Positions 24,701 to 34,459 of a stretch of DNA of 64,000 nucleotides are shown here, piece by piece. Within the stretch, counting starts at the first letter, position 1. Each line of letters starts with the position of its first letter. The notes below the pieces were generated by a model. That model was not told where the DNA came from, did not search any database, and was given only the letters and a program-made list of their open reading frames with translations. A program made the position numbers and the translations under genes. Source of the stretch: Atopsyche davidsoni (taxonomy: Eukaryota; Arthropoda; Insecta; Trichoptera; Hydrobiosidae); the NCBI GenBank assembly GCA_022113835.1, contig JAILWY010000011.1:6402501-6466500 (forward strand), written 5' to 3'.

Positions 24701-25468
24701 ACCGAGGGTTTCCACCAGACCGTCTTCCTGCTGCAGGTGGACAAGCTGCCCCCCCTGCACATGCCCGTGTGCCTGGGGCCCGTGCGGAGCGTGAAGATAT
24801 CCGCCCCGCGGTCCCCCAGGGCAGGAGACGGCGATCGCGGCAAAGGTTAGACATCCACTTCAAAATCGAAAAATTAATCAACACAGCTGATCGATTGATA
24901 CTAATCGAATTATCGATCGATCGAATGATTATTTTGTCTTGCATACATTATCTGGATTACACACGAGACTAAACATTTTATTAAAATTACCAACCATCGT
25001 TAAATTGCTGCAATTATGGTTGAATGAATTATTCGGTTGTTGAAACTTGATTTAAATTATTTATTAATTAATTGATTAATTCTAGAAATAGGTAACGCGA
25101 TGCGATGATTGTTACATGTTTTTTTTTTTTTAGTGCGCACTTGTAGTCTGTGCATGCGGATCATGGACGACTCAAACGCGAAGCTGTGTTGCCTGAACCG
25201 GAAGTGCGATCTAAAGTGCCACATGCACTGTCTGGGGGAGGTTTTCTTGGAGGAGGGGGAGTACGTCCCCGTGGAGGGGGAATGCCCCTTCTGCGGCCAG
25301 CGGTTGATGTGGGGAGACTTGATCAGAAAGATGAAGGGCTGCAACGACCTGGAGGACTGTCAGCACCAGGATTCGTACCATTCTGACGACGAGACTGGAG
25401 CCGATGGAGTGTATCAGAACAATTACGAAGATGATTTGGGCTGTCAATACTTAATGGATTCAGATTGA
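18796..25468 (+). CDS. slx1: Structure-specific endonuclease subunit SLX1
   Basis: Catalytic subunit of the SLX1-SLX4 nuclease, which cuts branched DNA such as Holliday junctions and flaps in the nucleus. Five exons: 18796-18974, 19390-19441, 20214-20408, 24737-24845 and 25134-25468. They join in frame to 289 residues, normal for the family. A GIY-YIG domain fills the first half: GVY at residues 12-14, YIG at 28-30, the arginine pair near 37-38, and the metal-binding glutamate at 79 in FEWAW. Two helices and HMPVCLGPV follow. The last exon encodes the C-terminal RING/PHD-like zinc finger: C182, C185, C198, C203, H208, C211, C229 and C232. An acidic tail (DDETGAD, YEDD) ends the protein. Intron 3 is 4.3 kb and full of transposon debris; the others are short to medium. 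AATAAA lies at 25,628. Confidence 0.93.
19105..19250 (+). repeat. SINE-like repeat E, copy 3
   Basis: TTTATTTTCTTTTATGTAAA, then TTTACAATATTTGTTAGGCC, GCTTGCAATACGATG, GCTGATCCTGCG and CTTAGGCGGTAGCGTACATGG. It lies in SLX1 intron 1, only about 130 bp after exon 1. Confidence 0.65.
21060..21580. repeat. Diverged tandem repeat, about 125-180 bp units
   Basis: Four successive imperfect units in SLX1 intron 3, each with GTGCGTTTGAGCAC(A)GTGTGCGG-like text (near 21,083, 21,207, 21,367 and 21,541). In the better-preserved units this is followed by AAGTAAAC(T)TGTGTAAAATTA, CGAAGCGAGCGGCGGACATT and GACGGTGCATCAA. Unit lengths vary, so this is an old, decayed satellite-like array. Confidence 0.7.
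21585..21835. other. GC-richer island, function unknown
   Basis: Directly follows the tandem array. It contains GCGGATCGGGCCGCGG, GCGGCCGGCCGTG and several TAATTAG/TTAATTAG-type sites. A 76-codon frame is open on the plus strand without a recognisable domain. It could be part of the repeat's source element or a regulatory block of the host intron. Confidence 0.3.
21850..22300 (-). pseudogene. Broken mariner-like transposase
   Basis: Minus-strand remnant of a Tc1/mariner DNA transposon in SLX1 intron 3. Frames contain [38 protein letters not shown] and, in a shifted frame, [12 protein letters not shown]. These match the mariner order: helix-turn-helix end, GRP linker, then the first catalytic aspartate region (normally TGDEKW). 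Stops, frameshifts and an internal deletion separate them. The second and third catalytic residues are absent, so it is inactive. No terminal repeats were located. Confidence 0.8.
22310..24040. other. SLX1 intron 3, middle part
   Basis: AT-rich. Two tRNA-like stretches suggest SINE debris: 23,205-23,285, whose reverse complement reads GGCTCAGCGGTTAAACC...GTTTCGATACC, and 23,560-23,635 on the plus strand with GGGGCTTGAATCTGGG. Nothing else was recognised. Confidence 0.4.
24045..24534 (-). mobile_element. TTAA-flanked non-autonomous element, family D, copy 1
   Basis: Reverse-strand text matches 56,648-57,470 in order: TTAAGGG...TAATCGA, TTATTTCTTATAAAT, ATATGTGTTTTTCCGA, TTAAAAGATT, GAAAAGTCGTCATTTT and AAATGACACGATTTCGC. 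One edge is a TTAA at 24,535-24,538. The TTAA border and end-to-end likeness suggest a piggyBac-type MITE. The left edge (plus coordinates) is not exactly placed. Confidence 0.6.
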
Positions 25469-25627
25469 ATACCAAGTCAGTGGCAATAACTAACACGAGT
25501 GTTCAATGCGAACGTTATATTTTTAATCTAAAATCACGGGCTACTTTTATGAAAGTGTGTGGATTTTCGAATTAATATTTGTATTTAACCCTGTGATATA
25601 ATTATTATAAAAAGACTGTTAAAATGC

Positions 25628-25633
25628 AATAAA
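25628..25633 (+). terminator. Polyadenylation signal of SLX1
   Basis: AATAAA 160 bp after the SLX1 stop, followed by a second overlapping AATAAA-like copy. Confidence 0.6.
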
Positions 25634-26300
25634 TAAATTATTAAAGACTTGTGAAATGAAACAAAATGAATATATTATATTTTGCGTACATTGAAATATC
25701 ATGAATATTTCCTGATTTTTATTTATTGTATACTGAATTCCAGGCATCTTTAAAATAATCATTTTCTATAAATCACGGTTGAAATGAATTCTGTGAACAT
25801 TTTCTATTGTAAAACACTCCTTATAGACTGGGAAGTCTAACTCAGTTTATTATAACTATAACTTAGTTAATTGCGCAGTGCAAGCATAACCATATAATTT
25901 CAAAGTTGAACTGCATGCCTGACAATGTAGATCTCTGCATGGCCTTGCGTAAGATTCCAAGTGGGTTTCGCTTTTACTGTTTGTTTTTTTTTTTTTTTAG
26001 TATACCAGTGTCATTGTAATTTTCCAGCGAAATTATGTTGTTTCTTTTCTCCAGATTGTCACAAAAAGCATACCGTTACGCGTTGAAGTGAACTCGAGTG
26101 TCTGATTCGCGGCCAGTCCCGCTGTTAACTTGCAACAATAACAAGCCAGCACTCTCACTGCGGAGCGTTCCAACGCATATTGTTTGGAAAAATATGCGTA
26201 ACTTTCATACACCATAGAAATTTATTGTGACTATGTTTGTGAATGACTTATATTAAAAATTTTTTTTTTTCAAATATTTGATTCCACTATTATGCATACA

Positions 26301-26885
26301 CTAGAAATGTAGCCCGTCATAAAATGACGTATTCGATGAACGATGCAATCGTGTTTGAACATGTTTGGCTAACAATTAGATGAATATTTGATTTCATTTT
26401 GTACACATATATTTTGAATAACCGGATATTAATTTCTAAAGCAAAGCCATTCTAGGAAATATCCCATTTCGTGTCACAAACAACAAATCACTTTAACTGC
26501 ACTGTTCTTTATTAGATGTTATTTTTTAGGAGGCATTTTAAGTTATTAATGATGTGATTAATAATTTCTAACGCAACTAAAAAATAAAATTGGTACTTGT
26601 GTCAAGCTGACATAATCTGGAAATTTCTTAGAAGCATCATATTTTGTTTTTTTGTAAAAATTCTAAATTTGAAATTCTCGCTGTGAACAACAGAATCATA
26701 TAATTCGTACATAAAGCATATTTGATAGTTTTATTTAATTAGTTTATGAATGAAAATATTATCCTATCGTCTAAAACTTACTGAACTTACGTGCAAAAAA
26801 TCAGCGTTGTATCTTTTAAGATATTCTATAGAGAACCAAAAAATGAAACATACACACACACAATGGCTATTAATATAGTAGATTA
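26301..26885 (+). repeat. Dispersed repeat C, copy 2
   Basis: Starts CTAGAAATGTAGCCCGTCA and ends ACACACACAATGGCTATTAA. It has the extra block ATTCGATGAACGATGCAAT...CACTGTTCTTTATTAGATG, shared with the 56 kb copy and missing from the 9 kb copy. It is not coding. Confidence 0.8.
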
Positions 26886-27179
26886 ATAGTATCAGATTGC
26901 AACATATTGTGCAACCTGAGTCTGGTGTCACCTCGGGAATATTAGCAAGAAAAATCTCCTTGCAACGCAAGGTATGATATTTCCTCTGACCACAAATGCA
27001 AGTGTGTAATTGCACAAATTGCTTGACGTGACTAACTCTAGATATAAACAGTTTATATTTAACGTAAGCGTAGTTTCTTATCGTATAGTCTCTTGGCAGT
27101 ATACACACAAGCTTGGGAAGCCAAAGCGACAAATCGAAGATAGAACCTTGTTAAAGTAACCCGCTGTTTCACATCAATC

Positions 27180-27870
27180 ATTACCGCTCATGTGACGTGT
27201 TCGGATGTTGCTTCTGCTTTAGGATTCCCAAGATTAGGGTCAAGCGAAGTCTAATGAACTCAACCACGTCCCAGAGTCATGCACCGCGGCACGACATATC
27301 GGATCACGGCTCCCACAGGTTACACAATAATGTGAGACTTCTCGTATCTAATAATAACATAATTGCTTTTTGCACCAAGCCTGATTGCGCTGTTACAAGC
27401 GTGAACGGATCTTCGATAATCGAAGGGACGCTATCGGTTAATTACCGCTGGGTTTTCAGTAGCATCAAAGCTTAGACGGTACGGCTTGCGTCCATTGACG
27501 AGGAAATCACCAAATATAATGAGAGCCGGGTCATTATCGGTGATGGACTCCGCGGCTGAGGAAGTGTGCCGAATTAATGGACTGAGACAGTTAGGTTGCC
27601 TACAAATTCGTATTCCGCCTGCGCTCGGCCCGTGCGTTTGACAAACGCGTAATTATCGACCCGCGTGAAAGTTCGACGATCATCGTCATTCCGTCGCCTG
27701 GATGACTGCATTTCAATATGTGGACCACTACTACTGACTACAGCCTTGGGCGACCTAATTTTCATCTCGAGTTCGGTGAGATTCGGTATGCGATGAACCG
27801 GTTCCTAAAAATGCATCCGTAGGGTAAACGTAGGTGTTGTCGAATAGGCTGGTCGTATCGAACAGCCACA
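27180..27870. other. Long mixed-base island, function unknown
   Basis: About 700 bp of G+C-richer, repeat-poor DNA in an AT-rich desert. It shows no likeness to the window's repeat families. It includes several TAATTA-type sites (in GTTAATTACCG and CGTAATTATCGAC). One exon-like segment, 27,223-27,318, has a good acceptor (TTCTGCTTTAG) and ends CACAG|GTTACA with one open frame. It could be a conserved regulatory element, a non-coding exon, or both. Confidence 0.35.
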
Positions 27871-27879
27871 TACCGTATT

Positions 27880-30800
27880 ATAACCATTTCCATAATAACT
27901 AAAATAAATTTATTTTATGAAGTAGTCGTGCTTAAATTTTTGATGTATCGTATAAAAAATCAAATATTTATTATTTCCTGCACCTGAGTTGGAACTGCAA
28001 AAAATGCATTCGCATTGATTAGACTTAGCTGTGTGAATATATTATAAATAGGGGATATCAAAAATATATATAAATTTGATTTGTTACTGAAGCAAGATTC
28101 ATACAAAAGTACTAATAATTTAAAATTATTATTATATTAGTGTCAATTCTACTTTCGCTATTATTTTTTTACATTACGCTTATTTTTGAAGCATTATCAA
28201 TCTATTCCACACTACCTGCACTCACCCTACAAAAAACACAAATATCACTACTTACAGGCTAATAAGGCTATTCGCTTACATGGGCTCGTTTATTTGAAGG
28301 GTTTCCATTTATTGACTGGGATTATTTTGTAGTACTTGGTGATTTACCGGATAGTATCTGGTACTGCATTTTAAAACGAATTCAACGCACGGGGAACTGA
28401 GGACAGAAAATGTAGGCTGTTTTTACATCAGAGTTTTTTTTTGTATAAAAACTAGTCCCAAGATTATTTTTGATTCAAATAAAAGCAGCATAATGATGTT
28501 TGTATAAGCAATTTGGAATTGGATACAGTCGCTTTCGAATAGGAAGTCAATGCTTCACATGTCAGTGAATATTATGATTGGTGAATGGATGACACACAAG
28601 TATCTAGGGCAGACCGGCCTGGCAATGGCATGAAAATTATCCATCGCATACACCATAAAATATATACAACTTAACGTTACCACACGTCATATTTCTTCCC
28701 GGAAATGGCATATTTTTGAGGCTTTCGGTTTCCGACCGGGTCGTGAAATATTTTCATTAACCTTGGCTCTATCATAGCATGCTTAATTTTTAATCAGAGG
28801 TTCGGTAAGATTCTGAAATAATTAATTTTATATTCAGGTTTGGCTGGGTCTTACCGTGGTTTGCTCCATGTGCATCATGATTTGGTGCCGTCAAAAACCA
28901 TTGTATAATTCACGGTTTAACGGCATGTACGACTGAAAAATTGCGAAGTCATAAAATACAACGTGGATTTGACAGGAAATAATGATAAATAAACTATGTC
29001 TTAACTAAACCTACTTTAGTGAACTACTCTTTTTAATACAGTTAAAGTTTTCCTGAAAATCGCTGTTAAGCCAAACGATTCAATTCGAGTTGTAAATATA
29101 AATATATTTTGTAACTTTATGGGGTAACAAAAACACATCTTAACAATAGGCTTTTTTCGTTCAGGGAAGTTCACAAACACATATGCCTTAATTAACTATA
29201 TTTTTTTGTCACACTGAAATACGTAAAACCTTATTTATCCAACCAATAAAGACTAGACTTATTTTTTACAAATATGAAAATATTTTTTTATAAATGAATA
29301 ATAAATTTTGGATTCGGCTTAAAGAAAAAACGTTACTTCTTACTTACCTTGACAAATAGTAGTTGCGATAAGTTAGAAATATTTAAGATAATACTACCTT
29401 CATCATTTTTATCACAAAAGCATAATTTCCTATATATTGGGAGGCCATAGGAAAATATAACAATAAAAACATTAAAATAATTTAAATTGTACTATATTGT
29501 AATAAATAATTTGTTATTATCGAGTACATTTTTTATAAATAATTAACAATGATTGTTTCACACAATTTTCACTTGACATTCATATAATAAATAACAATTA
29601 CATAAAAATATTAAATAACACTCATGCTAGCGTGAAGTCTATACATACTCAAATGCATTGCATGCCCGGAGTCCACAAAAATAGTTATACTATCTATTTA
29701 AATTTCAAAAAATAGTAAACGGTTTATATAATTAAAATGTATATTTTATGCCTTCTGATATTTGATATGATAGTTTTTTTTAAGGTTTTAATGATGTGCT
29801 AACCTTAGTAATACCGGTTGTCTTATTTCTGATAGCCTTGTCTAAAAAACTATTAATTTTTGATCACATTGGATTTGTATAGTGGTTTTTTTAAGTTAAA
29901 TGAATTTAAAAATAATAAGCATGCAATTCATAGATCTGTACGCTTCAACTACACTTTATTAATATTTGCCACAAGCACCTTGTCATATGGTTGGCAGAAA
30001 AAAAAAATTGGCGCATCCCATAACACTCTTTTAACTATAATATTTTTTCAGCTAAGAGCTTTCTTTTTTTATGATACTGCCCAATTTTTTTTTTATTGTC
30101 GATTTTACTTAGCTTCGTTTCTATTAATCTAAAATAAATACTTATAATTAATTCTTACGTATATTTTAAGAGGTACTTTTTTTAACAATAAAATAAATAT
30201 TAATTTCTAGAATAAATATGCTTATAATTAAAAGATATTTTGGATCTACATCAAGCGATATGCATCACACAGCATTTATTATATTATTTAATGAAAAAAA
30301 AATGTAACTAATGTTTATATATTATATATATATAATACAATTTATAAAGTATGTATGATTTACGTAGTATTGTATTTTATTATACTTTCAATAGCGTTAT
30401 TGGCACGGTCAGTTAGGATGATTGCTTAGATTTTAACACGCTCAAATTTCTGACCTATCAAACAACATTTTAGTGCTTCCGAAATATCAGCGGATTTAAA
30501 TTTTTTTTTTTAGTATGACCGATAAGGGAGAAAATTAAGCCTGTGAAAATAAAAATGCTATAGGATGCACATACGATCATTGCAGATCCATCGTTTGAAT
30601 AACAGTTGGTCACCCTGCCCGTTATAATGGCTAAGCAGTTTGTACACAATTGTAGCTAAAGCATTGAGTTAATTATACAATTTTACGAAAGGTTGTGTTT
30701 TGATTTCTTGTAGTCTTATTGTGTGGTTTTATATTACTAGTGATAAGCATAATTAAATTATTTATTAATTATATTCAGACATTTACATAGAATATAAAAC

Positions 30801-31430
30801 GCAGTGTAGAAGGATCCGGGAACTACACTATTCTCCATAAAGAAAACCATGAACAGGTATAGAGATATGTTCAGTGAGATGGTCACCAACCTCCTCTGAG
30901 AAAAGGCACCTGAAGAAAAAGGTTGTATTCATATTAATCGTTTCAATTTTGAAAATGAGTTATTATGATTTGGAATAAGTTTTATATTTTCTTTATTCGT
31001 TCGTGATTATTTAATAATTAATATTTGATCATGAGTTTAATAATGTACGATTCTTTTAATTTTTTTAATGTTCTGCAAATATAGTTAATTAATAAAGTTA
31101 TTGGTATATTCGATTATGTCTGTCACTAGTAATACCTCGACTTACGCTACCTTCTAAGCGTTACCCCGCTATAACGTTTTTTATAATATACGCTCTTGTG
31201 TGCTTTCTATAGCCAGTCCGTTGTCCCAGTGCATATATATGAATTTCATTTTGATAACTTAACAATTTATAGGTTTGGCGAATCGTTAGTAGCAGCTTAA
31301 AATATATTGCGATTCTTATAAAATGGTTCTAAACTGCTGTGCAAGCAGATCTAAAGATTCACTTGCGTTAGGATCAAAAGTTTGCACTGGGGCAGCGAAT
31401 ATCGACACATTATTCAAACTGAAACAATTA
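27880..31430. other. AT-rich gene-poor DNA
   Basis: No gene seen. A fragment of repeat A (CAGTGTAGAAGGATCC, then TCACCAACCTCCTCTGAG) lies at about 30,805-30,920. The 90-codon frame at 29,860-30,132 is low-complexity and looks accidental. Confidence 0.5.
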
Positions 31431-31433
31431 TGT

Positions 31434-31778
31434 TTACGCATCGAAATAATCCCCAAGATCCACTCCGTCATCACCATCGTCGTCCAAGTCCAAGCCGTAG
31501 TCGTCGTCATCAGCCCCGGGCGGGACGAAAGCTCCGTTGAGGATTCCCGACAGCCTGTCCTGGACTCCGAGCATGCTGGCGATGCCGTAGATCACCCTCA
31601 TGGCGACCAACCTTGAAAAGTTGATGCTGTTGGTCTCCCGCTTCTGCAGGACCATCTGCCTCTCCAGGATCCGCTTCCGCTGCGCTTTGGACTTCTTCCG
31701 ACTCCGCGCCTCGCTGTCTGCCACGAGGAGGCCGACTATCACGAGCAGAATCAGCACTTTCGCTCGCGTTGACGCCAT
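31434..31778 (-). CDS. Small secreted protein with acidic C-terminus, uncharacterised
   Basis: A single coding exon of 114 codons, family not recognised. The N-terminus MASTRAKVLILLVIVGLLVA is a signal peptide with likely cleavage after about residue 24 (ADSEA). A basic stretch follows (RSRKKSKAQRKRILER), then a conserved-looking middle (NFSRLVAMRVIYGIASMLG, QDRLSGILNGAFVPPG). The tail is very acidic, with runs of Asp broken by Gly and Leu, and ends DYFDA. There are no cysteines, so it is not a disulfide-rich peptide. Upstream on the same strand, CTATTGCAG precedes GTTAAAATAAAATG, so an intron very likely interrupts the 5' UTR and the promoter lies elsewhere. Confidence 0.75.
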   Translation of the reverse strand: MASTRAKVLILLVIVGLLVADSEARSRKKSKAQRKRILERQMVLQKRETNSINFSRLVAMRVIYGIASMLGVQDRLSGILNGAFVPPGADDDDYGLDLDDDGDDGVDLGDYFDA

Positions 31779-31960
31779 TTTATTTTAACCTGCAATAGAA
31801 AAATTAACGGTAAATTTTTTGTCTATTTTTTGGATTGAACGTCAATCAGATGCGTATTTATTACCCATTACAGGTTTATTATATTATAACTAATATGATT
31901 AGGCACATTAGTTCACACATAGAAGATGATTTAAAGAAACTCTCAGAAAAATATCATCGC

Positions 31961-32032
31961 GATTTGTGTGGGATTTGAACCCACATCCCTAGGCTTACAT
32001 GGCCGGTGTACTGACCCTTGTACTAACGAATC
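31961..32032 (-). repeat. tRNA-like head of a SINE, copy 1
   Basis: 72 nt fold as a near-cloverleaf on the minus strand: GATTCGT/ACAAATC acceptor (6 of 7 pairs), GTAC/GTAC D-stem and GTGGG/CCCAC T-stem around TTCAAAT. The anticodon stem is broken. The flank after the fold (ATGATATTTTTCTGAGAGTT) matches the copy at 50.4 kb. This marks a tRNA-derived SINE with pol III promoter boxes, not a working tRNA. Confidence 0.65.
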
Positions 32033-32039
32033 ACATCCA

Positions 32040-33715
32040 TCAATCGAGATATTGGTTGGCCTGGGCACATTGGTTCATATGTAGAGTATGATTGTTAGAA
32101 ATTTGTTTGTTTAATGAAAAAAACTTTGAGGAAGTATGCATTGAGTTAAAGATTACGCTATTTTTTTTCTGCAGCCGTCGGACCGATATCTGCGTTCAGG
32201 TGTCTGTTATTAAAAAGTAATTATTAACATCCGTATGTTTATAACAAAACTTTTATTTTTTAATTAGTAAACTAGTTCTTGTTACAATCCAGGTGTTTAA
32301 ATGTCCACTTTCATCTGCCGCTGTAGTAATCCGACATTCCTGGCGTTCATTCGTAGAGGCCGATTAGCGAGAGAGTACTGTGCTTTTGAATTTTGATAGC
32401 TATACTTACATGGGACGATAAAACACCATCGTCATATTCACTATTACTTACTATATATTTTTTATAAAATAACTTGATATGTGGAGCTTAGTCCACACAT
32501 CTAGAAGATCAAAAAACACCTTACATAAACATAAAACTAACATATTATTATTTCGTTGAAAATTATACACTGGCTACATGAACCATAGCTAGGCTTTCTG
32601 GCATACGATGGGGTTTATAGTATTATGAGCAATAATATTTTTTTAGATGATACAGCCTTACTGCCAAATTGACTCAGCTGGCCTACTTGCCTTTTTCCTT
32701 GGGGCTTCCTACTTTTACAGAGTAGTGTGGTCACACTAATTCTAATTGAATTTAGCTGAGCTGTAACTAGCGCGTTGGACGTAAACATAAAAAAATATTT
32801 ATTTCATACAAATTCGCGTGTCCTAGAATATGTCTTTAGTCTTCTATGCATCATATATGTGAGCTTTTTAGTCGCATTATATTTAATTACTTTGCAGACT
32901 TGCGTGACAGGCGTTTATTATGATACGATCTAATTTAAAAAAGCATTATAGTGATAAAGTAGATATTAAAAAAATAAATGGAAACATTTCTAGATCATAA
33001 TATTTATAACGCACTACTTATTTTAAATTATGTTGAACGTGAAATCTTGTCTTTATTAGTATAAGAGTTTTGTTTGTTTATTAAAAACACGTAAATAACG
33101 TGGGATCGCTTACATAAAATATACAATAATAAAAATAATTTTAATGCTCAAAATTAATTTAAGTACTAACTCATTCATTATCTTTTCAATTAACGACCAA
33201 CAGCTTTATGTACAATAATTTCTGACATATATAAATGTTTTTGTTAATTACACATTAGTATAAGACGTGCTACGAAAAGCATATAAAATAAATTAAAAAC
33301 GAAGATTACTCATCTTTTAATTACAAATAACTCATTATCGTTGACAGCACAAAATAAAACAATACAACAACAGATTATTAATTAAACATCTGATAAGACA
33401 TTCAAGGGAAATGAGTTATTTTCGGGTTATTCTTGCATTGTTTGGAAAAAAGTAAAAAGTTGGAAGAGAATATTGAAACGTATACGCTAACCTGAGGTCG
33501 TTAATTACCAAAAGGCACGGTAGACGCTATTAAATTACAATGCGCACAATTGTACAAAGTAAAGAGAAGGTTTGATCGCTCAATTAATCTGGAAAAAAAT
33601 GCTGCGAAGAAAAGAAAAGTTAACATATCGATACGATTAATTTCATGTGCAATAAATATGAATGTAATTTTCTGTCCTAGCAAGTGTGCAACCTATGCCA
33701 GACTAATATTTGATG
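32040..33715. other. AT-rich DNA
   Basis: A GC-richer patch at 32,280-32,400 is unexplained. No gene or named repeat seen. Confidence 0.5.
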
Positions 33716-34205
33716 GCATGCAAACATTCTTATCCTCCCCGCTCTCCCCATTCTGTTGCTTGTGCATGGCTGCCATTTGTAAGGAAAGGATTATATAATA
33801 ATGCTATTGGGCAGCAGCAATACGCAGACTTTTCAAAGTCTTTTAAAAAGACCCGCGGACCCCCTACACCAGTGGTCCTACAACCTAACCTAACCTAACC
33901 CTATTCCCGCGGGCACCATGGCTCCCGCCGACCGTTTTACGTGTGCCCGCCGCTGTGCGACTACGATAAAAAATATTAATAAAAAAATTAATACTTAGTA
34001 TTCAAACAGAGAAATAATTATATCGTCATAATTTTCAATATAATAATTCTTTCCAGAAATTGATCTGTATTCGCCCAGCCGGCAAAAAGGTTAGGGACCC
34101 CTGCCCCACACTATTTTCCCCTTAGAAAACCATGAACACTGGATCAGCATTAGTATATGTATAGTGAATAGGTTGCCAACCTCTTCTGAGGAGAGGCACT
34201 TGAAG
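33716..34205 (-). repeat. Dispersed repeat A, copy split by a MITE
   Basis: CCCATTCTGTTGCTTGTGCA, AATAATGCTATTGGGCAGCA and ATACGCAGACTTTTC lie left of the MITE. AAACCATGAACACTGGATCA and TGCCAACCTCTTCTGAGGAG lie right of it. The uninterrupted sister copy at 42,440-42,750 shows the same parts joined. Confidence 0.7.
33870..34103 (+). mobile_element. Complete hAT-like MITE family F, copy 2
   Basis: Begins CAGTGGTCC and ends GGACCCCTG as terminal inverted repeats. The inner text matches copy 1 at 14.4 kb. It is flanked by 8-bp direct repeats CCCTACAC (33,862-33,869) and CCCCACAC (34,104-34,111), one mismatch, the size hAT elements make. Its left end carries three extra CCTAA units. Confidence 0.85.
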
Positions 34206-34459
34206 TAGAAACATTCTTTAGCCGCTGCATGCGTGAATTAACAAAATATATTAATACGATGTATTTAATATTTAATCATATTAATCGGTAGTTATTTATA
34301 ATAATTATTAGTAAGTGTCAAGATATGTAGGTCAAGCAATGTTCAGCTCAATTATGGCTAAACAAAGATACGAATAGGAGAACGGTTAAAGAGTGATCGG
34401 AATTAGTTACGATGATTAGCGCGTTGCAAATGGGATTCAGATGAATTGCTCAAGATCAG

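Noticed and set aside
24535..24944. Two overlapping 102-codon minus frames
   Set aside because: Antisense of SLX1 exon 4, extended into A/T-rich intron.
25211..25447. 78-codon minus frame with a hydrophobic start
   Set aside because: Antisense of the SLX1 RING exon.
31323..31616. 97-codon plus frame
   Set aside because: Antisense of the secreted-protein exon.
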